Counted from the first letter of the stretch, positions 1 through 9,811 are shown. The stretch is 64,000 nucleotides of DNA from Vibrio sp. CB1-14 (GCF_040412085.2 NZ_CP115920.1:868001-932000); one strand, 5' to 3'. A program made the numbers and translations. Notes: generated from the letters alone by a model not told the origin.

Positions 1-109
1 AATTAGTAAAACTTAGATTGCAAATAATGGATCTGCTCAACATTGGTATTTTGAATTAAAATTTTCCTACAAACTTTGTAACTAATTTTGAATTTAAGGC
101 TCTTTGACA

Positions 110-703
110 ATGTCTAACAAACTCGCTAACCCAGCGCCGCTTGGCCTTATGGGTTTTGGTATGACGACCATTCTACTTAACATCCACAACGCAGGTTTCT
201 TTCCTATTGATTCGATGATCCTGGCTATGGGTATTTTCTATGGCGGTCTAAGCCAAGTGTTTGTAGGCATGATGTGCTTTAAACGTGGTGACACATTCGG
301 CACCACAGCTTTCACTTCGTACGGTCTATTCTGGTTAACGCTGGTGGGTATTATTGTTATGCCTTACATGGGCCTTCCAGCAAGCCCTGCGAAATTTATG
401 GGCTGGTATCTACTGCTCTGGGGTGTGTTTACTGGTTTCATGTTCATCGGCTCACTTTGCTACCCAGTGGCTAAGCAAGTGGTATTTGGTTCATTGACCA
501 TTCTATTCTTCTTGCTTGCTGCACGTGATTTCTTCGGCAGTGAACTGATCGGTACCATCGCTGGCTTTGAAGGCATTTTCTGTGGTGCGAGCGCGATTTA
601 CTTCGCAATGGCTCAAGTACTTAACAACGAGTACGGCCGCACTATTTTGCCTATCGGTGAGAAAAAAGCGCCAGTAGCTTCAGCACACGAAGTGGCAGCA
701 TAA
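110..703 (+). CDS. satP: Acetate uptake transporter (SatP/YaaH, GPR1/FUN34 family)
   Basis: The 197-residue protein has the family signature NPAPLG near its N-terminus followed by about six hydrophobic membrane segments, the size and layout of SatP/YaaH succinate-acetate permeases in the inner membrane. The start is the ATG at 110; an upstream in-frame TTG at 104 adds only two residues. A strong hairpin terminator follows directly, and the next gene is convergent, so it is probably transcribed alone. Substrate (acetate, perhaps succinate) is inferred from the family. Confidence 0.9.
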   Translation: MSNKLANPAPLGLMGFGMTTILLNIHNAGFFPIDSMILAMGIFYGGLSQVFVGMMCFKRGDTFGTTAFTSYGLFWLTLVGIIVMPYMGLPASPAKFMGWYLLLWGVFTGFMFIGSLCYPVAKQVVFGSLTILFFLLAARDFFGSELIGTIAGFEGIFCGASAIYFAMAQVLNNEYGRTILPIGEKKAPVASAHEVAA

Positions 704-737
704 TTTAAGTTTCATTCATTCGGGAACAGTGAATGAT

Positions 738-766
738 AAAAGGGGTAGCTAAGCTACCCCTTTTTC
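738..766 (+). terminator. Rho-independent terminator after satP
   Basis: A perfect GC-rich inverted repeat (AGGGGTAGCT / AGCTACCCCT) is followed by a run of T. It ends the satP transcript. Confidence 0.85.
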
Positions 767-792
767 CTTTCTCATGATTTATTGGCTACTTC

Positions 793-822
793 AGTCATCC
801 CTGCGTAGGCAGGGATCTACCC
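793..822. repeat. Short palindromic intergenic repeat
   Basis: The hairpin ATCCCTGC-GTAG-GCAGGGAT sits between the convergent satP and symporter genes. GTCATCCCTGCG.. type sequences of this form are common dispersed intergenic palindromes in gamma-proteobacteria. Only one copy is visible here. Confidence 0.5.
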
Positions 823-842
823 AAAGCGATCGCCAAATCTAA

Positions 843-2390
843 TTATGACGTCTGCGTCTGAGTCGACCCAGAATCCGCCGCCTGAGCCGCTTCAGGCTTT
901 TTACCTGTCTTACGCTCGTATCGACCTTCCCAGTAATCTGCGTTCTTGATACCAAGAGCAACTGGGTTAAACGTATACTCTTCAACGCCTTCTTTTTGCT
1001 GCTTCTCGTAATCTTTAAGTGCAACGATAGCTGGTTTCGCGATGAAGAAGATAATCAAGATACCAACAATGTTTAGCCACGCCATGAGACCTACGCCCAC
1101 ATCACCCATTGCCCAAGCCATATTCGCTGTCTTTACGGTTCCATAGAATACAGAGGTAATCAGAACCAGCTTCAATAGGAACATCAGACCGCTTACCTTA
1201 AAGGTACGACGAATGTAAGCAATGTTGGTTTCTGCAATGTAGTAGTACGCCAAGATAGTGGTAAAGGCGAAGAAGAACAGTGCGAATGCAATGAACAGTT
1301 TACCCACACCTGGCATAGTGCTTTCAATTGCTAGCTGAGTGAACGCAGGGCCATTAGCGCCAACCGTTTCCGCTAGGTTTTGAACGAGGAATGTGCTCTC
1401 AGGACCGTGTACATTGTATGCGCCGGTGATAAGAATCATAAACGCCGTTGCAGAACAAACCAGCAACGTATCGATGTAGATAGAGAAAGACTGAACCAAA
1501 CCTTGCTGAGCTGGGTGATCAACGTTTGCCGCTGCCGCAGCGTGAGGACCGGTACCTTGACCTGCTTCGTTAGAGTAAACGCCACGCTTAACACCCCAAC
1601 CAATCGCAGCACCAAAGCCTGCCATTGGTGTGAAGGCATCACCAAGAATCATCCCCACGATACGTGGTACTTCACCGATGTTCAGAAGAATGATGACAAA
1701 GGCGATGATGATGTACGCAAGCGCCATAAATGGAACAACGATCTGCGTGAAATGTGCAATACGCTTAACACCACCAAAAATGATGAAGGCTAGAATGATA
1801 GAGATAACAGCACCAGTGAAAATTTTGGCAAAACTGATGGTACCGATCGCTGTTTCAATCATTGCGCCTGTGCCAAAGGCAGTTTCTACGGCATTACCAA
1901 TACTGTTTGATTGAACGCCTGGAAGAAGCACGCCACACGCAAAGATAGTCGCAATCGCGAAGATCCACGCGTACCACTTCTGACCCATGGCTTTTTCAAT
2001 ATAGTAAGCAGGACCACCACGGAACTCGCCCTGGTCTTCCTCTTTATAGATTTGTGCCAGTGTAGATTCGATGTAGGCGGTCGCAGCACCGAAGAAGGCC
2101 ACCATCCACATCCAGAAAACTGCACCAGGCCCACCAAAACCGATAGCCGCTGCAACGCCCGCGATGTTACCTGTACCGACACGCCCAGACAGCGAAACGG
2201 CCAGTGCTTGGAACGATGAAATCCCTTTCTCTGAGCTCTTACCTGATAGCAGTAGGCGCCACATTTCGAAGAAATGACGGACTTGTACAAATCGAGTAAG
2301 AATGGAGTAGAAAAGGCCAGCACCAAGACATAAATAAATAAGAGCGGGACTCCAGATAATCCCATTTAAAAAATCAACTAAAGACTGCAT
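843..2390 (-). CDS. Alanine/glycine:cation symporter (AGCS family)
   Basis: This 515-residue polytopic membrane protein has the AGCS hallmarks: an N-terminal FQAL..SLSGRVGTGNIAG block, the RGGPAYYIEKAMG signature and a GVKRGVYSNEAGQGTGP segment, with about ten hydrophobic helices and a charged C-terminal tail. The family imports alanine or glycine with sodium. The start is the ATG at 2390, about 10 bases downstream of an AGGGAAG ribosome-binding site. No glycine riboswitch is seen upstream, unlike the well-known V. cholerae glycine-regulated paralogue. Confidence 0.92.
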   Translation of the reverse strand: MQSLVDFLNGIIWSPALIYLCLGAGLFYSILTRFVQVRHFFEMWRLLLSGKSSEKGISSFQALAVSLSGRVGTGNIAGVAAAIGFGGPGAVFWMWMVAFFGAATAYIESTLAQIYKEEDQGEFRGGPAYYIEKAMGQKWYAWIFAIATIFACGVLLPGVQSNSIGNAVETAFGTGAMIETAIGTISFAKIFTGAVISIILAFIIFGGVKRIAHFTQIVVPFMALAYIIIAFVIILLNIGEVPRIVGMILGDAFTPMAGFGAAIGWGVKRGVYSNEAGQGTGPHAAAAANVDHPAQQGLVQSFSIYIDTLLVCSATAFMILITGAYNVHGPESTFLVQNLAETVGANGPAFTQLAIESTMPGVGKLFIAFALFFFAFTTILAYYYIAETNIAYIRRTFKVSGLMFLLKLVLITSVFYGTVKTANMAWAMGDVGVGLMAWLNIVGILIIFFIAKPAIVALKDYEKQQKEGVEEYTFNPVALGIKNADYWEGRYERKTGKKPEAAQAADSGSTQTQTS

Positions 2391-2686
2391 AGTTCTTCCC
2401 TGTAAAGCTTGGGATGAGGTCGAAACTCAGCGACTCATGGTCTGATTGTTCGACATCATTTGTTGATGCTCATCCTTTATCAATCGTCCTTGCTTGCACG
2501 AAAAGCATGACAAAGGTAAGCGCGAAGTGTTTGAACCTAGCAAACACGAACCGACATCCTAACTAACTTTGTTGCTAATGTTAAACGTGGTTGTAAATAT
2601 TGTGTTAACGCGTGACTTTGGGCACAAAATCCGAAGTGGGGCTTGTGGATGTGATTTTTGTTTGTTAAGTGACCAGTAGAGAGATG
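2391..2686. other. Upstream region of the symporter gene, no gene seen
   Basis: About 300 bases separate the symporter start from the tenA terminator. I see no open frame with a convincing start and no riboswitch consensus. It presumably holds the symporter promoter and leader. Confidence 0.5.
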
Positions 2687-2714
2687 AAAAAATGCCGACT
2701 CTAGGGTCGGCATT
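2687..2714 (-). terminator. Terminator of the thi operon
   Basis: Read on the minus strand, ATGCCGACCCTAGAGTCGGCAT forms a hairpin followed by six T. It lies a few bases after the tenA stop. Confidence 0.85.
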
Positions 2715-2720
2715 GAGGGT

Positions 2721-3383
2721 TTATTTTGTATCAAGACCTTGCTGCCAAAAGGCAATTTCCATTCTTGTTGCTGTTTTAAACACTTGTATGAGTTCGCGAC
2801 CTCTTTGGCTATCTAGCTCAATCTCTTTGAGTAGTTTGTCTAAACGTTCAATACTCACCTGTACCCCTGATTGAAAATCTTCACCAGCATAAAGCTCAAT
2901 CCAGCTGCGATAGGGGTTGCCTTCCAATACCGTGGTTGGTGACTCAATCAAGGCTTTACCGATGACGGCATAACCAATTGCGCAAGGGGCGAGCGCTGCA
3001 TAAAGATCGACAAGCTCACCTGTCATACCCGCATCGAGTACATAACGGGTATAAGCTACGGTACCAAAGTCTTCGGTTTCAGCTTCCATGTCGGCTTCGG
3101 TGATGCCCCATTGACTGCAATAGGCGACGTGATGCCCAATCTCAGACTCAAGAAGCGCCGCAACGCTCGGCACAGCTTCCCGCATTTGCGTCAGAGTTTT
3201 CGCCTTATAGATAGCCAACGCGTAAGCACGGGCATATTGTTTTAGAAACAGAAAGTCTTGCTTGAGGTAATGCAAGTAGGCTTTCTGCTCAAGTTGACCA
3301 GTTGCTAGCTGCTGTACAAATTCATGCTCGGTATAGCCTTGCCATTCGACGCGGCAAGCATTGATAAGATCTTGGTGGTTCAT
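2721..3383 (-). CDS. tenA: Aminopyrimidine aminohydrolase / thiaminase II (TenA)
   Basis: The 220-residue all-helical protein matches TenA in length and key residues: Asp43 (KQDF), Cys134 (LAPCAIGY) and Glu209 (RMEIAFW) correspond to the known catalytic Asp44, Cys135 and Glu205 of the B. subtilis enzyme. TenA hydrolyses degraded thiamin pyrimidines (amino-HMP) to HMP. It is the last gene of the thiD-thiZXY operon, next to the transporter that would import its substrate. This supports a salvage role rather than thiamin destruction. Confidence 0.93.
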   Translation of the reverse strand: MNHQDLINACRVEWQGYTEHEFVQQLATGQLEQKAYLHYLKQDFLFLKQYARAYALAIYKAKTLTQMREAVPSVAALLESEIGHHVAYCSQWGITEADMEAETEDFGTVAYTRYVLDAGMTGELVDLYAALAPCAIGYAVIGKALIESPTTVLEGNPYRSWIELYAGEDFQSGVQVSIERLDKLLKEIELDSQRGRELIQVFKTATRMEIAFWQQGLDTK

Positions 3384-3391
3384 AGTTGCTC

Positions 3392-4339
3392 CTAAAGCAC
3401 CGGTACCATTGTTTGGGCAGTCGGCTTGTTAGAGATGATCTTGTGTTGGTACATAAACTCAGTGAACGCATCGTACTTGACGGCATCAATCGCTGATGGA
3501 CGCAGTGCAAATCGAGTGAGTGTATCGCGCCATGCACGTTTATTAAGTTCGTTGTTGAGTGTGTCTGGCGCGTAAGCGACAAACTCGTTCCAAGAGTCCT
3601 GAGGGTGGTTAACGATGTAAGTGGTGGCTTTTTCAATCGCACGGTTAAACTTGGCAATCGCTTCTTTGTCATAGCTGTTTGCATTCGCGACAAATACCAA
3701 CTCTTCATAGGTTGGAACGCCATGCTCTTCTGGGAAGAAGGCTTTTGGTTTGAAACCTTCCAGCTCTAGCTGATTAGTTTCGAAGTTTCGAAGACCGCCC
3801 CAAATCGCATCCACTTTGCCCGATGCCAATGATGACGACAGTGCCCAGCCCACATTGATGATCTGAACATCTTTATACTCGACCCCCTCAGTCTTTAGCA
3901 TTGTGCCAATGGTTGCTTCCTCATTACCTGCGATAGCAATACCAATTTTTTTACCTTTGAGGTCAGCGAGAGAGTTAATCTTGCCGTTATCCAACACCAT
4001 CATAGTGTTGAGCGGTGTGGCGATGAGTGTCGCGCTGCGAATAAGTGGCAGTCCGGCAGCAACGTCAATGGTTAGGCTGGTTTGGTAAGAGACCGCCATA
4101 TCCACTTTGCCCGCAGCAACGAGTTTGGCTGGTGTGCTCGGATCCGCAGGCTCTTGGATGTTGACCTTAAGGCCTTGTTCCTCAAAGTAGCCGCGCTCTT
4201 TCGCAATCACAATTGGGCCATGGTTTGGGTTGACGAACCAGTCGAGCATCAGCGTGATAGACTTATCGGCTGCGTTGGCCGCGAATGTGGTCATGGCAGT
4301 GAGCAGTGCAGCCATAGCCTTCTTGGAGGTGAATGTCAT
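3392..4339 (-). CDS. thiY: ABC transporter substrate-binding protein, thiamin pyrimidine (ThiY/NMT1-like)
   Basis: A 315-residue periplasmic protein with a signal peptide (MTFTSKK..ALLTAMTTFAANA, predicted cleavage around residue 23) and the NMT1/ThiY opening LMLDWFVNPNHGPIVIAKERGYFEEQG. Family members bind formylaminopyrimidine or HMP. It lies between permease thiX and tenA in a TPP-riboswitch operon, which makes a thiamin-precursor ligand very likely. The exact ligand is inferred. Confidence 0.88.
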   Translation of the reverse strand: MTFTSKKAMAALLTAMTTFAANAADKSITLMLDWFVNPNHGPIVIAKERGYFEEQGLKVNIQEPADPSTPAKLVAAGKVDMAVSYQTSLTIDVAAGLPLIRSATLIATPLNTMMVLDNGKINSLADLKGKKIGIAIAGNEEATIGTMLKTEGVEYKDVQIINVGWALSSSLASGKVDAIWGGLRNFETNQLELEGFKPKAFFPEEHGVPTYEELVFVANANSYDKEAIAKFNRAIEKATTYIVNHPQDSWNEFVAYAPDTLNNELNKRAWRDTLTRFALRPSAIDAVKYDAFTEFMYQHKIISNKPTAQTMVPVL

Positions 4340-4357
4340 GTGTTTTCCTTTTTGACT

Positions 4358-5155
4358 TTAGTTATTTTCCCACGGGATCAGACGCTTGAGCGCCCAGTCG
4401 GTAATAAAATAGAGAGAGACGGACACCGCCGCCAAAATGAACAGCGCAGCAAACATTTCATCAATGAGCATGCGAGCATTAGTTTGTAGCATGAGGTAGC
4501 CAAGCCCCTCGCTTGACCCCACCCACTCACCGGCAACCGCGCCAATAGGTGCAACCACAACGGCAACGCGAATGCCTGATGCAAGTACTGGCAAAGAAGC
4601 GGGGAGGCGAATATGCCAAAGCTGTCGCCAACGGTTTGCCCCCATCGTCTGCGAAAGATCTAGGTAACCAACGGGGGTATTTCTCAAGCCGTCATAACAG
4701 CAGGTGGTGACCGGAAAGAAAATGATCAGCGCCGCCATGACGACTTTAGAGGCAATTCCGTAACCCAACCAAAGCATCAAAATCGGTGCTAAGGCGAATA
4801 CTGGGATGGCTTGGCTGGTGATAAGAATGGGGAGTAGCCAGCGCTTTACCGGCTGAAAAAGCAGCATTTGCAGGGCAAAGAATAGCCCCATTGAGAGACC
4901 AAGCAGAAGACCCAACAAGATTTCCTGGCTGGTCACCCAGGTATGCTTTAACAACACGTCATAGCGTTCTATGAGCTTAATAAACACAGCTTCTGGAGCG
5001 GGCAGGATGAAGCTTGGCATCTCAAAAACAACGACTATGCCCTTCCAGAGTGCCAAGATGATCACCAAGCTTATAAGTACCCGCATCATGGCACTTAAAC
5101 CCTGCTTTGAGGCTTGTTTGTGGCTTCGATTAGCAATATCAGCGAGTGGCGTCAT
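4358..5155 (-). CDS. thiX: ABC transporter permease for thiamin pyrimidine (ThiX-like)
   Basis: The 265-residue inner-membrane protein has about six hydrophobic segments and a permease loop (EWVGSSEGLGYLMLQTNARMLIDEMFAAL) typical of SsuC/TauC-type permeases. It overlaps the ATPase gene thiZ by four bases, indicating translational coupling. With ThiY and ThiZ it should form one importer. Confidence 0.88.
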   Translation of the reverse strand: MTPLADIANRSHKQASKQGLSAMMRVLISLVIILALWKGIVVVFEMPSFILPAPEAVFIKLIERYDVLLKHTWVTSQEILLGLLLGLSMGLFFALQMLLFQPVKRWLLPILITSQAIPVFALAPILMLWLGYGIASKVVMAALIIFFPVTTCCYDGLRNTPVGYLDLSQTMGANRWRQLWHIRLPASLPVLASGIRVAVVVAPIGAVAGEWVGSSEGLGYLMLQTNARMLIDEMFAALFILAAVSVSLYFITDWALKRLIPWENN

Positions 5156-5919
5156 TTTAAGCCTCCCGATGTTGATTCTGTATGCGTTTTCGCTAGGTGT
5201 TCGAGTATGGACTGCTGAATCTTGGCAAACTCACCATCAATACATCGAGGGATGGCTTGTTTCGGAGGGATAATGCTATGCAGTCTGGCCGGTGCGCCGT
5301 TCATCACCAATATTTGCTCGCCTAACCGCAGCGCTTCTTGCGGATCGTGGGTGATAAGTAAAACGGTTTTGTCTTTGAGTAGAGTCGCGGCAAGCTGTTG
5401 CAACTTATGGCGTGTCACTGCATCAAGCGCGGAAAAAGGTTCATCCATCAATACCACGGGTTTGTCTTGCATTAGAGTACGAGCCAATGCAACACGCTGG
5501 CGCTGACCTCCGGATAACTCCGCAGGCCTTGCTGCTGCTTTCTTTGCAAGACCCACTTGCTCAAGCAGTAATAGCGCCTTTTGGCGTGTCACGTCATCGA
5601 CTTTTTTGCCATTGAGCCTAGAGGCAAGGCACACATTATCGATCACGCTGAGCCAAGGCAACAGGAGATCTTGCTGCGCCATATAGGCGACTTGCCCAGA
5701 AAGTTCGGTCAAATTGGGTGTAAACACTGAGGCACGAAAATCGACTTTCTCGCTCAGTATTCCAGCTAAGTAGCGCAGTAGTGTCGATTTCCCGCAACCA
5801 CTTGGACCGAGTATAGCGGTCCAAGTGGCGGCACTAAACTCAACGTTGAGTTCAGAGAATATCGGCGTTTCATCCCCTATATAGGTTAGGGTCGCGCCCA
5901 GTATGCGAATAGGCGTCAT
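5152..5919 (-). CDS. thiZ: ABC transporter ATP-binding protein (ThiZ-like)
   Basis: The 255-residue ATPase shows Walker A GPSGCGKST at residues 38-46, the signature LSGGQRQRVALARTL, Walker B VVLMDEP and a switch histidine (LLITHD). It energises the ThiXY importer. It begins four bases after the thiD stop and overlaps thiX by four bases, so the operon is tightly packed. Confidence 0.9.
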   Translation of the reverse strand: MTPIRILGATLTYIGDETPIFSELNVEFSAATWTAILGPSGCGKSTLLRYLAGILSEKVDFRASVFTPNLTELSGQVAYMAQQDLLLPWLSVIDNVCLASRLNGKKVDDVTRQKALLLLEQVGLAKKAAARPAELSGGQRQRVALARTLMQDKPVVLMDEPFSALDAVTRHKLQQLAATLLKDKTVLLITHDPQEALRLGEQILVMNGAPARLHSIIPPKQAIPRCIDGEFAKIQQSILEHLAKTHTESTSGGLK

Positions 5920-5923
5920 CGCA

Positions 5924-6751
5924 TTAAGCGTCTTTATTCAGCGCGTAAAAGTGGTGAACGGGGCCGTGACCTTTACCAATGTCGAGTTCATCAGCGTGCG
6001 TTATCGCTTGAGTAATATAGGCCTTACCATGCTTAACGGCTTCGCTAAGCCCATGACCTTGAGCAAGAAAAGACGCGATAGCTGAGCTTAATGTGCAGCC
6101 AGTACCGTGGGTATTTTTAGTGGCAATTCGCTTGGTCTCGAAATGCTCAACATTCTCCGCAGTGATAAGTAGATCGTTGCTACTTTGCTCCGATTCTAAG
6201 TGTCCACCTTTAAGCAAGATGGCTGGTGTCTCTAAGTTACGCAAGGAATCTATCAATGCTTCCATTTGTTGCTGTGATTGAGGGACGTCAGTGCCCAGTA
6301 GAGCGGCGCCTTCCGGGAGGTTTGGCGTGATAACGGTCGCTAGCGGCAGTAGCTCCGACTTTAATGCATCAATGGCAGAACTCTCGAGTAGCAAATCGCC
6401 GCTGGTCGCGACCATAACTGGGTCTAGAACCACAAACTTAGGCTGGTACTCGCGAAGCTTTTCTGCCACGGCACCGATAATATTGGTGTCAGCAAGCATG
6501 CCGATTTTGACTGCGACAACATTGAGATCGGTGAACACGGCGTCAAGTTGCGCTTTTACAAATTCAGGGTCGATACCCAAAATACCAGTCACGCCTTGTG
6601 TATTTTGTGCCGTAAGCGCGGTAATAACAGAGCAAGCGTAAGCGCCCGTCGCTGAAATAGCTTTGATGTCTGCTTGAATGCCTGCGCCGCCGCCGGAATC
6701 GGAACCTGCGATGGTTAAGACAATTGGAGTGTTTTGAGATGTTGTCGCCAT
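5924..6751 (-). CDS. thiD: Hydroxymethylpyrimidine/phosphomethylpyrimidine kinase (ThiD)
   Basis: The 275-residue kinase has the ribokinase-type opening TIAGSDSGGGAGIQAD (residues 13-28) and the C-terminal KNTHGTGCTLSSAIA anion-hole motif of ThiD. It phosphorylates HMP to HMP-P and HMP-PP for thiamin synthesis. It is the first gene of the operon, with an AAGGAG ribosome-binding site and a TPP riboswitch in its leader. HMP released by TenA would feed directly into it. Confidence 0.95.
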   Translation of the reverse strand: MATTSQNTPIVLTIAGSDSGGGAGIQADIKAISATGAYACSVITALTAQNTQGVTGILGIDPEFVKAQLDAVFTDLNVVAVKIGMLADTNIIGAVAEKLREYQPKFVVLDPVMVATSGDLLLESSAIDALKSELLPLATVITPNLPEGAALLGTDVPQSQQQMEALIDSLRNLETPAILLKGGHLESEQSSNDLLITAENVEHFETKRIATKNTHGTGCTLSSAIASFLAQGHGLSEAVKHGKAYITQAITHADELDIGKGHGPVHHFYALNKDA

Positions 6752-6821
6752 AAATGCTCCTTACTTGCGAAAGAGATCCATAGCGATTTGAAAGACACTG
6801 GTTGTAGCATCTTTGCTTTCT

Positions 6822-6903
6822 ATAGTTCCCTACGCCAGTACTAACTGAATCAGGTTCAACGGGTCTCACCACATGGTGATCTCAGCAAAAATGCCCCCCG
6901 ACT
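6822..6903 (-). promoter_or_regulatory. TPP riboswitch (THI element)
   Basis: On the minus strand the leader contains CTGAGATCACC, then GAGACCCGTTGAACCTGA, then CAGTTAGTACTGGCGTAGGGAA, the conserved core of the thiamin pyrophosphate aptamer. It precedes thiD by about 70 bases and should repress the whole thi operon when TPP is abundant. Confidence 0.93.
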
Positions 6904-7268
6904 AATAAGGATGTCATTGTCATATAAGCGCAGCGATTTTTCCAGTCTTAACGAATAACAGCGCATTATTTGTGTCTCAGAACAACTTTCATTGCCTGGA
7001 TGAATGCATGTGCCTGGTTGGATGTCTCTGTTGAATCTCTTTAGTGTTAATCACTTATGTGATGATCGAATTAAGAGAAAAATTCTGGGTACAGGATTGG
7101 ATACTGAATGAAACTGCGTGAGACGAGTCAGTTAATTTTGAGTGGTGACTCGAAGTGAAATTTATTTTTGCGCAAAAAATAAACGCACCCGCCTATTAAT
7201 AAATACCGATGTTCACACTTTGTTAACGTGTGTGAGCAGAGATACTTTTCGTCTTTCAAGGAAAGAGA
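6904..7268. promoter_or_regulatory. Divergent control region between the thi operon and chiA
   Basis: This 365-bp region has no gene. It should hold the thi promoter (minus) and the chitinase promoter (plus). A palindrome ATCACTTATGTGAT lies at 7050-7063 and may be an operator. The chiA ribosome-binding site AAGGAAAGAG is at 7258-7267. No regulator can be named from the sequence. Confidence 0.45.
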
Positions 7269-9797
7269 ATGACAATGAAAAAATTATTATTAGGCTTATC
7301 TGCTGTTGCGTTGGCAGTAAGTCAAGGCGCTGTTGCTGCTCCTGCAACACCGTCTATCGACGTCTATGGCTCAAACAATCTTCAGTTTTCTAAAATCCAG
7401 CTCGCGATGGAAACCACCTCTGGTTATAACCAGATGGTGCAGTACAAAGATGCCGCAGACATTAGCATCCAGTTCAACCAATGGAGTGGAACAACTGGCG
7501 ATACATACAATATATATTTCGATGGTGTGCAAGTCGCGACCGGTTCTATCTCGGGCAGTCAAACACTGGCTAAGTTTAACTATGCACAAGGTGGTCGCTA
7601 TCAAGTCGAGGTTGAAGCGTGTGATGCGACGGGTTGTTCACGCAGTGCACCTGCTGAACTTATTGTCGCGGATACAGATGGCGCACATCTACCACCGCTG
7701 ACAATGAATGTGGATCCGAACAACAAAACGTTCAATACCGATCCAAATACCGTAGTCGGTACTTACTTTGTAGAGTGGGGCATCTATGGACGCAAGTTCA
7801 CAGTCGACAATATCCCAGTCGATAACCTCACGCATATTATTTATGGCTTCATTCCAATTTGTGGGTCAAACGAATCGGTGAAATCCGTTGGTGGTAATAG
7901 CTTTAATGCACTAAAAACCGCTTGTCAGGGAATGCCTGATTACGAAGTCGTGATTCATGACCCTTGGGCTGCATACCAAAAAAGTTTCCCACAGGCAGGA
8001 CATGAGTACAGCTCTCCAATTAAGGGGAACTATGCCATGATGATGGCGCTTAAACAGCGCAACCCGGATCTAAAAATCCTTCCTTCTATCGGTGGCTGGA
8101 CCCTTTCTGACCCTTTCTACAGCTTTACTGATAAGGCCAATCGTGATGTCTTCGTTGCATCGGTGAAGCGCTTCCTACAAACGTGGAAGTTTTATGATGG
8201 TGTCGACATTGATTGGGAATACCCAGGTGGTCAAGGTGCCGCACCTGATCTTGGCGATCCATTGCGTGATGGCGATGCTTATGCAGCTTTGATGCAAGAG
8301 CTACGTATGATGCTTGACGAGTTGTCAGCGGAAACTGGGCGTACTTATGAACTGACATCGGCAGTGGGTGTGGGCTACGACAAAATTGAAGACGTGAACT
8401 ACGCTGACGCGGTTCCACATATGGACTACATCTTCGCGATGACTTACGACTTCTACGGTGGTTGGAACAACGTACCTGGTCACCAAGCTGCGCTTTATTG
8501 CGGTAACTTTATGCGCCCTGGCCAGTGTGATGGCAATGGCGTAGATGCGGATGGCGTACCATACAAAGGCCCAGCTTACACAACCGACAACGGTATCCAA
8601 TTGCTGCTTGCGAAAGGCGTACCAGCCAACAAACTGGTCGTCGGTGCTGCTATGTACGGTCGTGGCTGGGAGGGTGTCATGCCTGAGACTTTGACAGACT
8701 CAACCGATCCAATGACAGGTGTTGCAACAGGTAAGCTAAAAGGCTCGACGACACAAGGCGTGTGGGAAGATGGCGTAATTGACTATAAAGGTCTGAAAAC
8801 GTACATGATTGGTTCAAACAATACTGGCGTTAATGGTTTTGAATATGGTTATGACGAGCTTGCTGAAGCGCCTTATGTTTGGAATCGCACGACAGGTGAG
8901 TTGGTAACCTTTGATGACCCTCGTTCAGTGATTGCCAAAGGTCAGTACGTTCGTGCACAAGGCTTTGCAGGTCTGTTCTCGTGGGAAATCGATGCTGACA
9001 ATGGGGATATCCTCAATGCGATGCACGAAGGCCTAGCGGGCGGGACTCCGGTGAACCGTGCGCCAACAGCCAATGCTGGTGGCAATCAAACCGTAGTAGG
9101 ACCTGCTACCGCAATCTTAGATGGTTCTGGTTCTCGTGATAGTGATGGTTCGATTGTCAGCTACGCTTGGTCGCAACCAGCGGGTCAGTCTCTCGCAGTG
9201 ACTGGCGCGAATGCCGCTCAGTTAAGCGTGGATGTGGCAGAAGTGACGGTTAGCGAGCAATACAGCTTTACACTGACAGTGACCGATAACGAAGGTGCCA
9301 CGGACAGTGCCACAGTTACGTTAACGGTTAATCCTACAAGCACTACACCAGTAAACACTGCGCCAGTGGCAGCTATTGCAGGCCCTACAATGGCAAATGC
9401 CAATGACGTTGTGACACTGGACGCATCAGGCTCGACTGATAAAGAAAATGATCCATTGACGTTTACTTGGGAGACGCCAGCTGGATTGGCTGTAGTCACC
9501 AATGGTGCACAAGTGAGCTTCACAGCTCCAAGTGTTAATGTCGATACCAACTATGTGCTAACGGTTGTTGTAAGTGACGGTTCTCTTACATCAAGTCAGT
9601 CACAGACTGTGACGGTTAAAGCCGATACTGTCGGGGCAACATGCGCAGCTCCTTGGGATGCAACAGCTGTTTACACTGGTGGACAAGAAGTGACGTACCA
9701 AGGTCATGTGTATTCTGCTAAGTGGTGGACGCAAGGTGATGAGCCAAGCAAATCAGGTGAATGGGGTGTGTGGAAAGATCTAGGTCCATGCCAGTAA
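7269..9797 (+). CDS. chiA: Secreted chitinase, GH18 with PKD and CBM5/12 domains
   Basis: 842 residues: signal peptide (MTMKKLLLGLSAVALAVSQGAVA), a ChiA-type N-terminal beta domain (about 25-150), a GH18 barrel (about 160-585) with the catalytic motif DGVDIDWEYPGG and acid Glu317, two PKD-like Ig domains (about 595-690 and 697-785) and a C-terminal chitin-binding module (about 790-842, CAAPWDATAVYTGGQ). It hydrolyses chitin outside the cell, a typical Vibrio trait. The ATG at 7269 is favoured by ribosome-binding-site spacing; ATG 7275 is an alternative. Confidence 0.95.
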   Translation: MTMKKLLLGLSAVALAVSQGAVAAPATPSIDVYGSNNLQFSKIQLAMETTSGYNQMVQYKDAADISIQFNQWSGTTGDTYNIYFDGVQVATGSISGSQTLAKFNYAQGGRYQVEVEACDATGCSRSAPAELIVADTDGAHLPPLTMNVDPNNKTFNTDPNTVVGTYFVEWGIYGRKFTVDNIPVDNLTHIIYGFIPICGSNESVKSVGGNSFNALKTACQGMPDYEVVIHDPWAAYQKSFPQAGHEYSSPIKGNYAMMMALKQRNPDLKILPSIGGWTLSDPFYSFTDKANRDVFVASVKRFLQTWKFYDGVDIDWEYPGGQGAAPDLGDPLRDGDAYAALMQELRMMLDELSAETGRTYELTSAVGVGYDKIEDVNYADAVPHMDYIFAMTYDFYGGWNNVPGHQAALYCGNFMRPGQCDGNGVDADGVPYKGPAYTTDNGIQLLLAKGVPANKLVVGAAMYGRGWEGVMPETLTDSTDPMTGVATGKLKGSTTQGVWEDGVIDYKGLKTYMIGSNNTGVNGFEYGYDELAEAPYVWNRTTGELVTFDDPRSVIAKGQYVRAQGFAGLFSWEIDADNGDILNAMHEGLAGGTPVNRAPTANAGGNQTVVGPATAILDGSGSRDSDGSIVSYAWSQPAGQSLAVTGANAAQLSVDVAEVTVSEQYSFTLTVTDNEGATDSATVTLTVNPTSTTPVNTAPVAAIAGPTMANANDVVTLDASGSTDKENDPLTFTWETPAGLAVVTNGAQVSFTAPSVNVDTNYVLTVVVSDGSLTSSQSQTVTVKADTVGATCAAPWDATAVYTGGQEVTYQGHVYSAKWWTQGDEPSKSGEWGVWKDLGPCQ

Positions 9798-9811
9798 CTC
9801 GATGTTGTTAA

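Noticed and set aside
1380..1793. Plus-strand ORF opposite the symporter gene
   Set aside because: It lies antisense within a well-supported gene, has no recognisable domains or ribosome-binding site, and has shadow-like composition.
2391..2686. Glycine riboswitch upstream of the AGCS symporter
   Set aside because: A related V. cholerae symporter gene has one, but no matching GGAGAG / ACCGAAGGGGCAA core is found on the minus strand here.
7050..7063. CRP site upstream of chiA
   Set aside because: ATCACTTATGTGAT has the half-sites in the wrong orientation and spacing for TGTGA-N6-TCACA.
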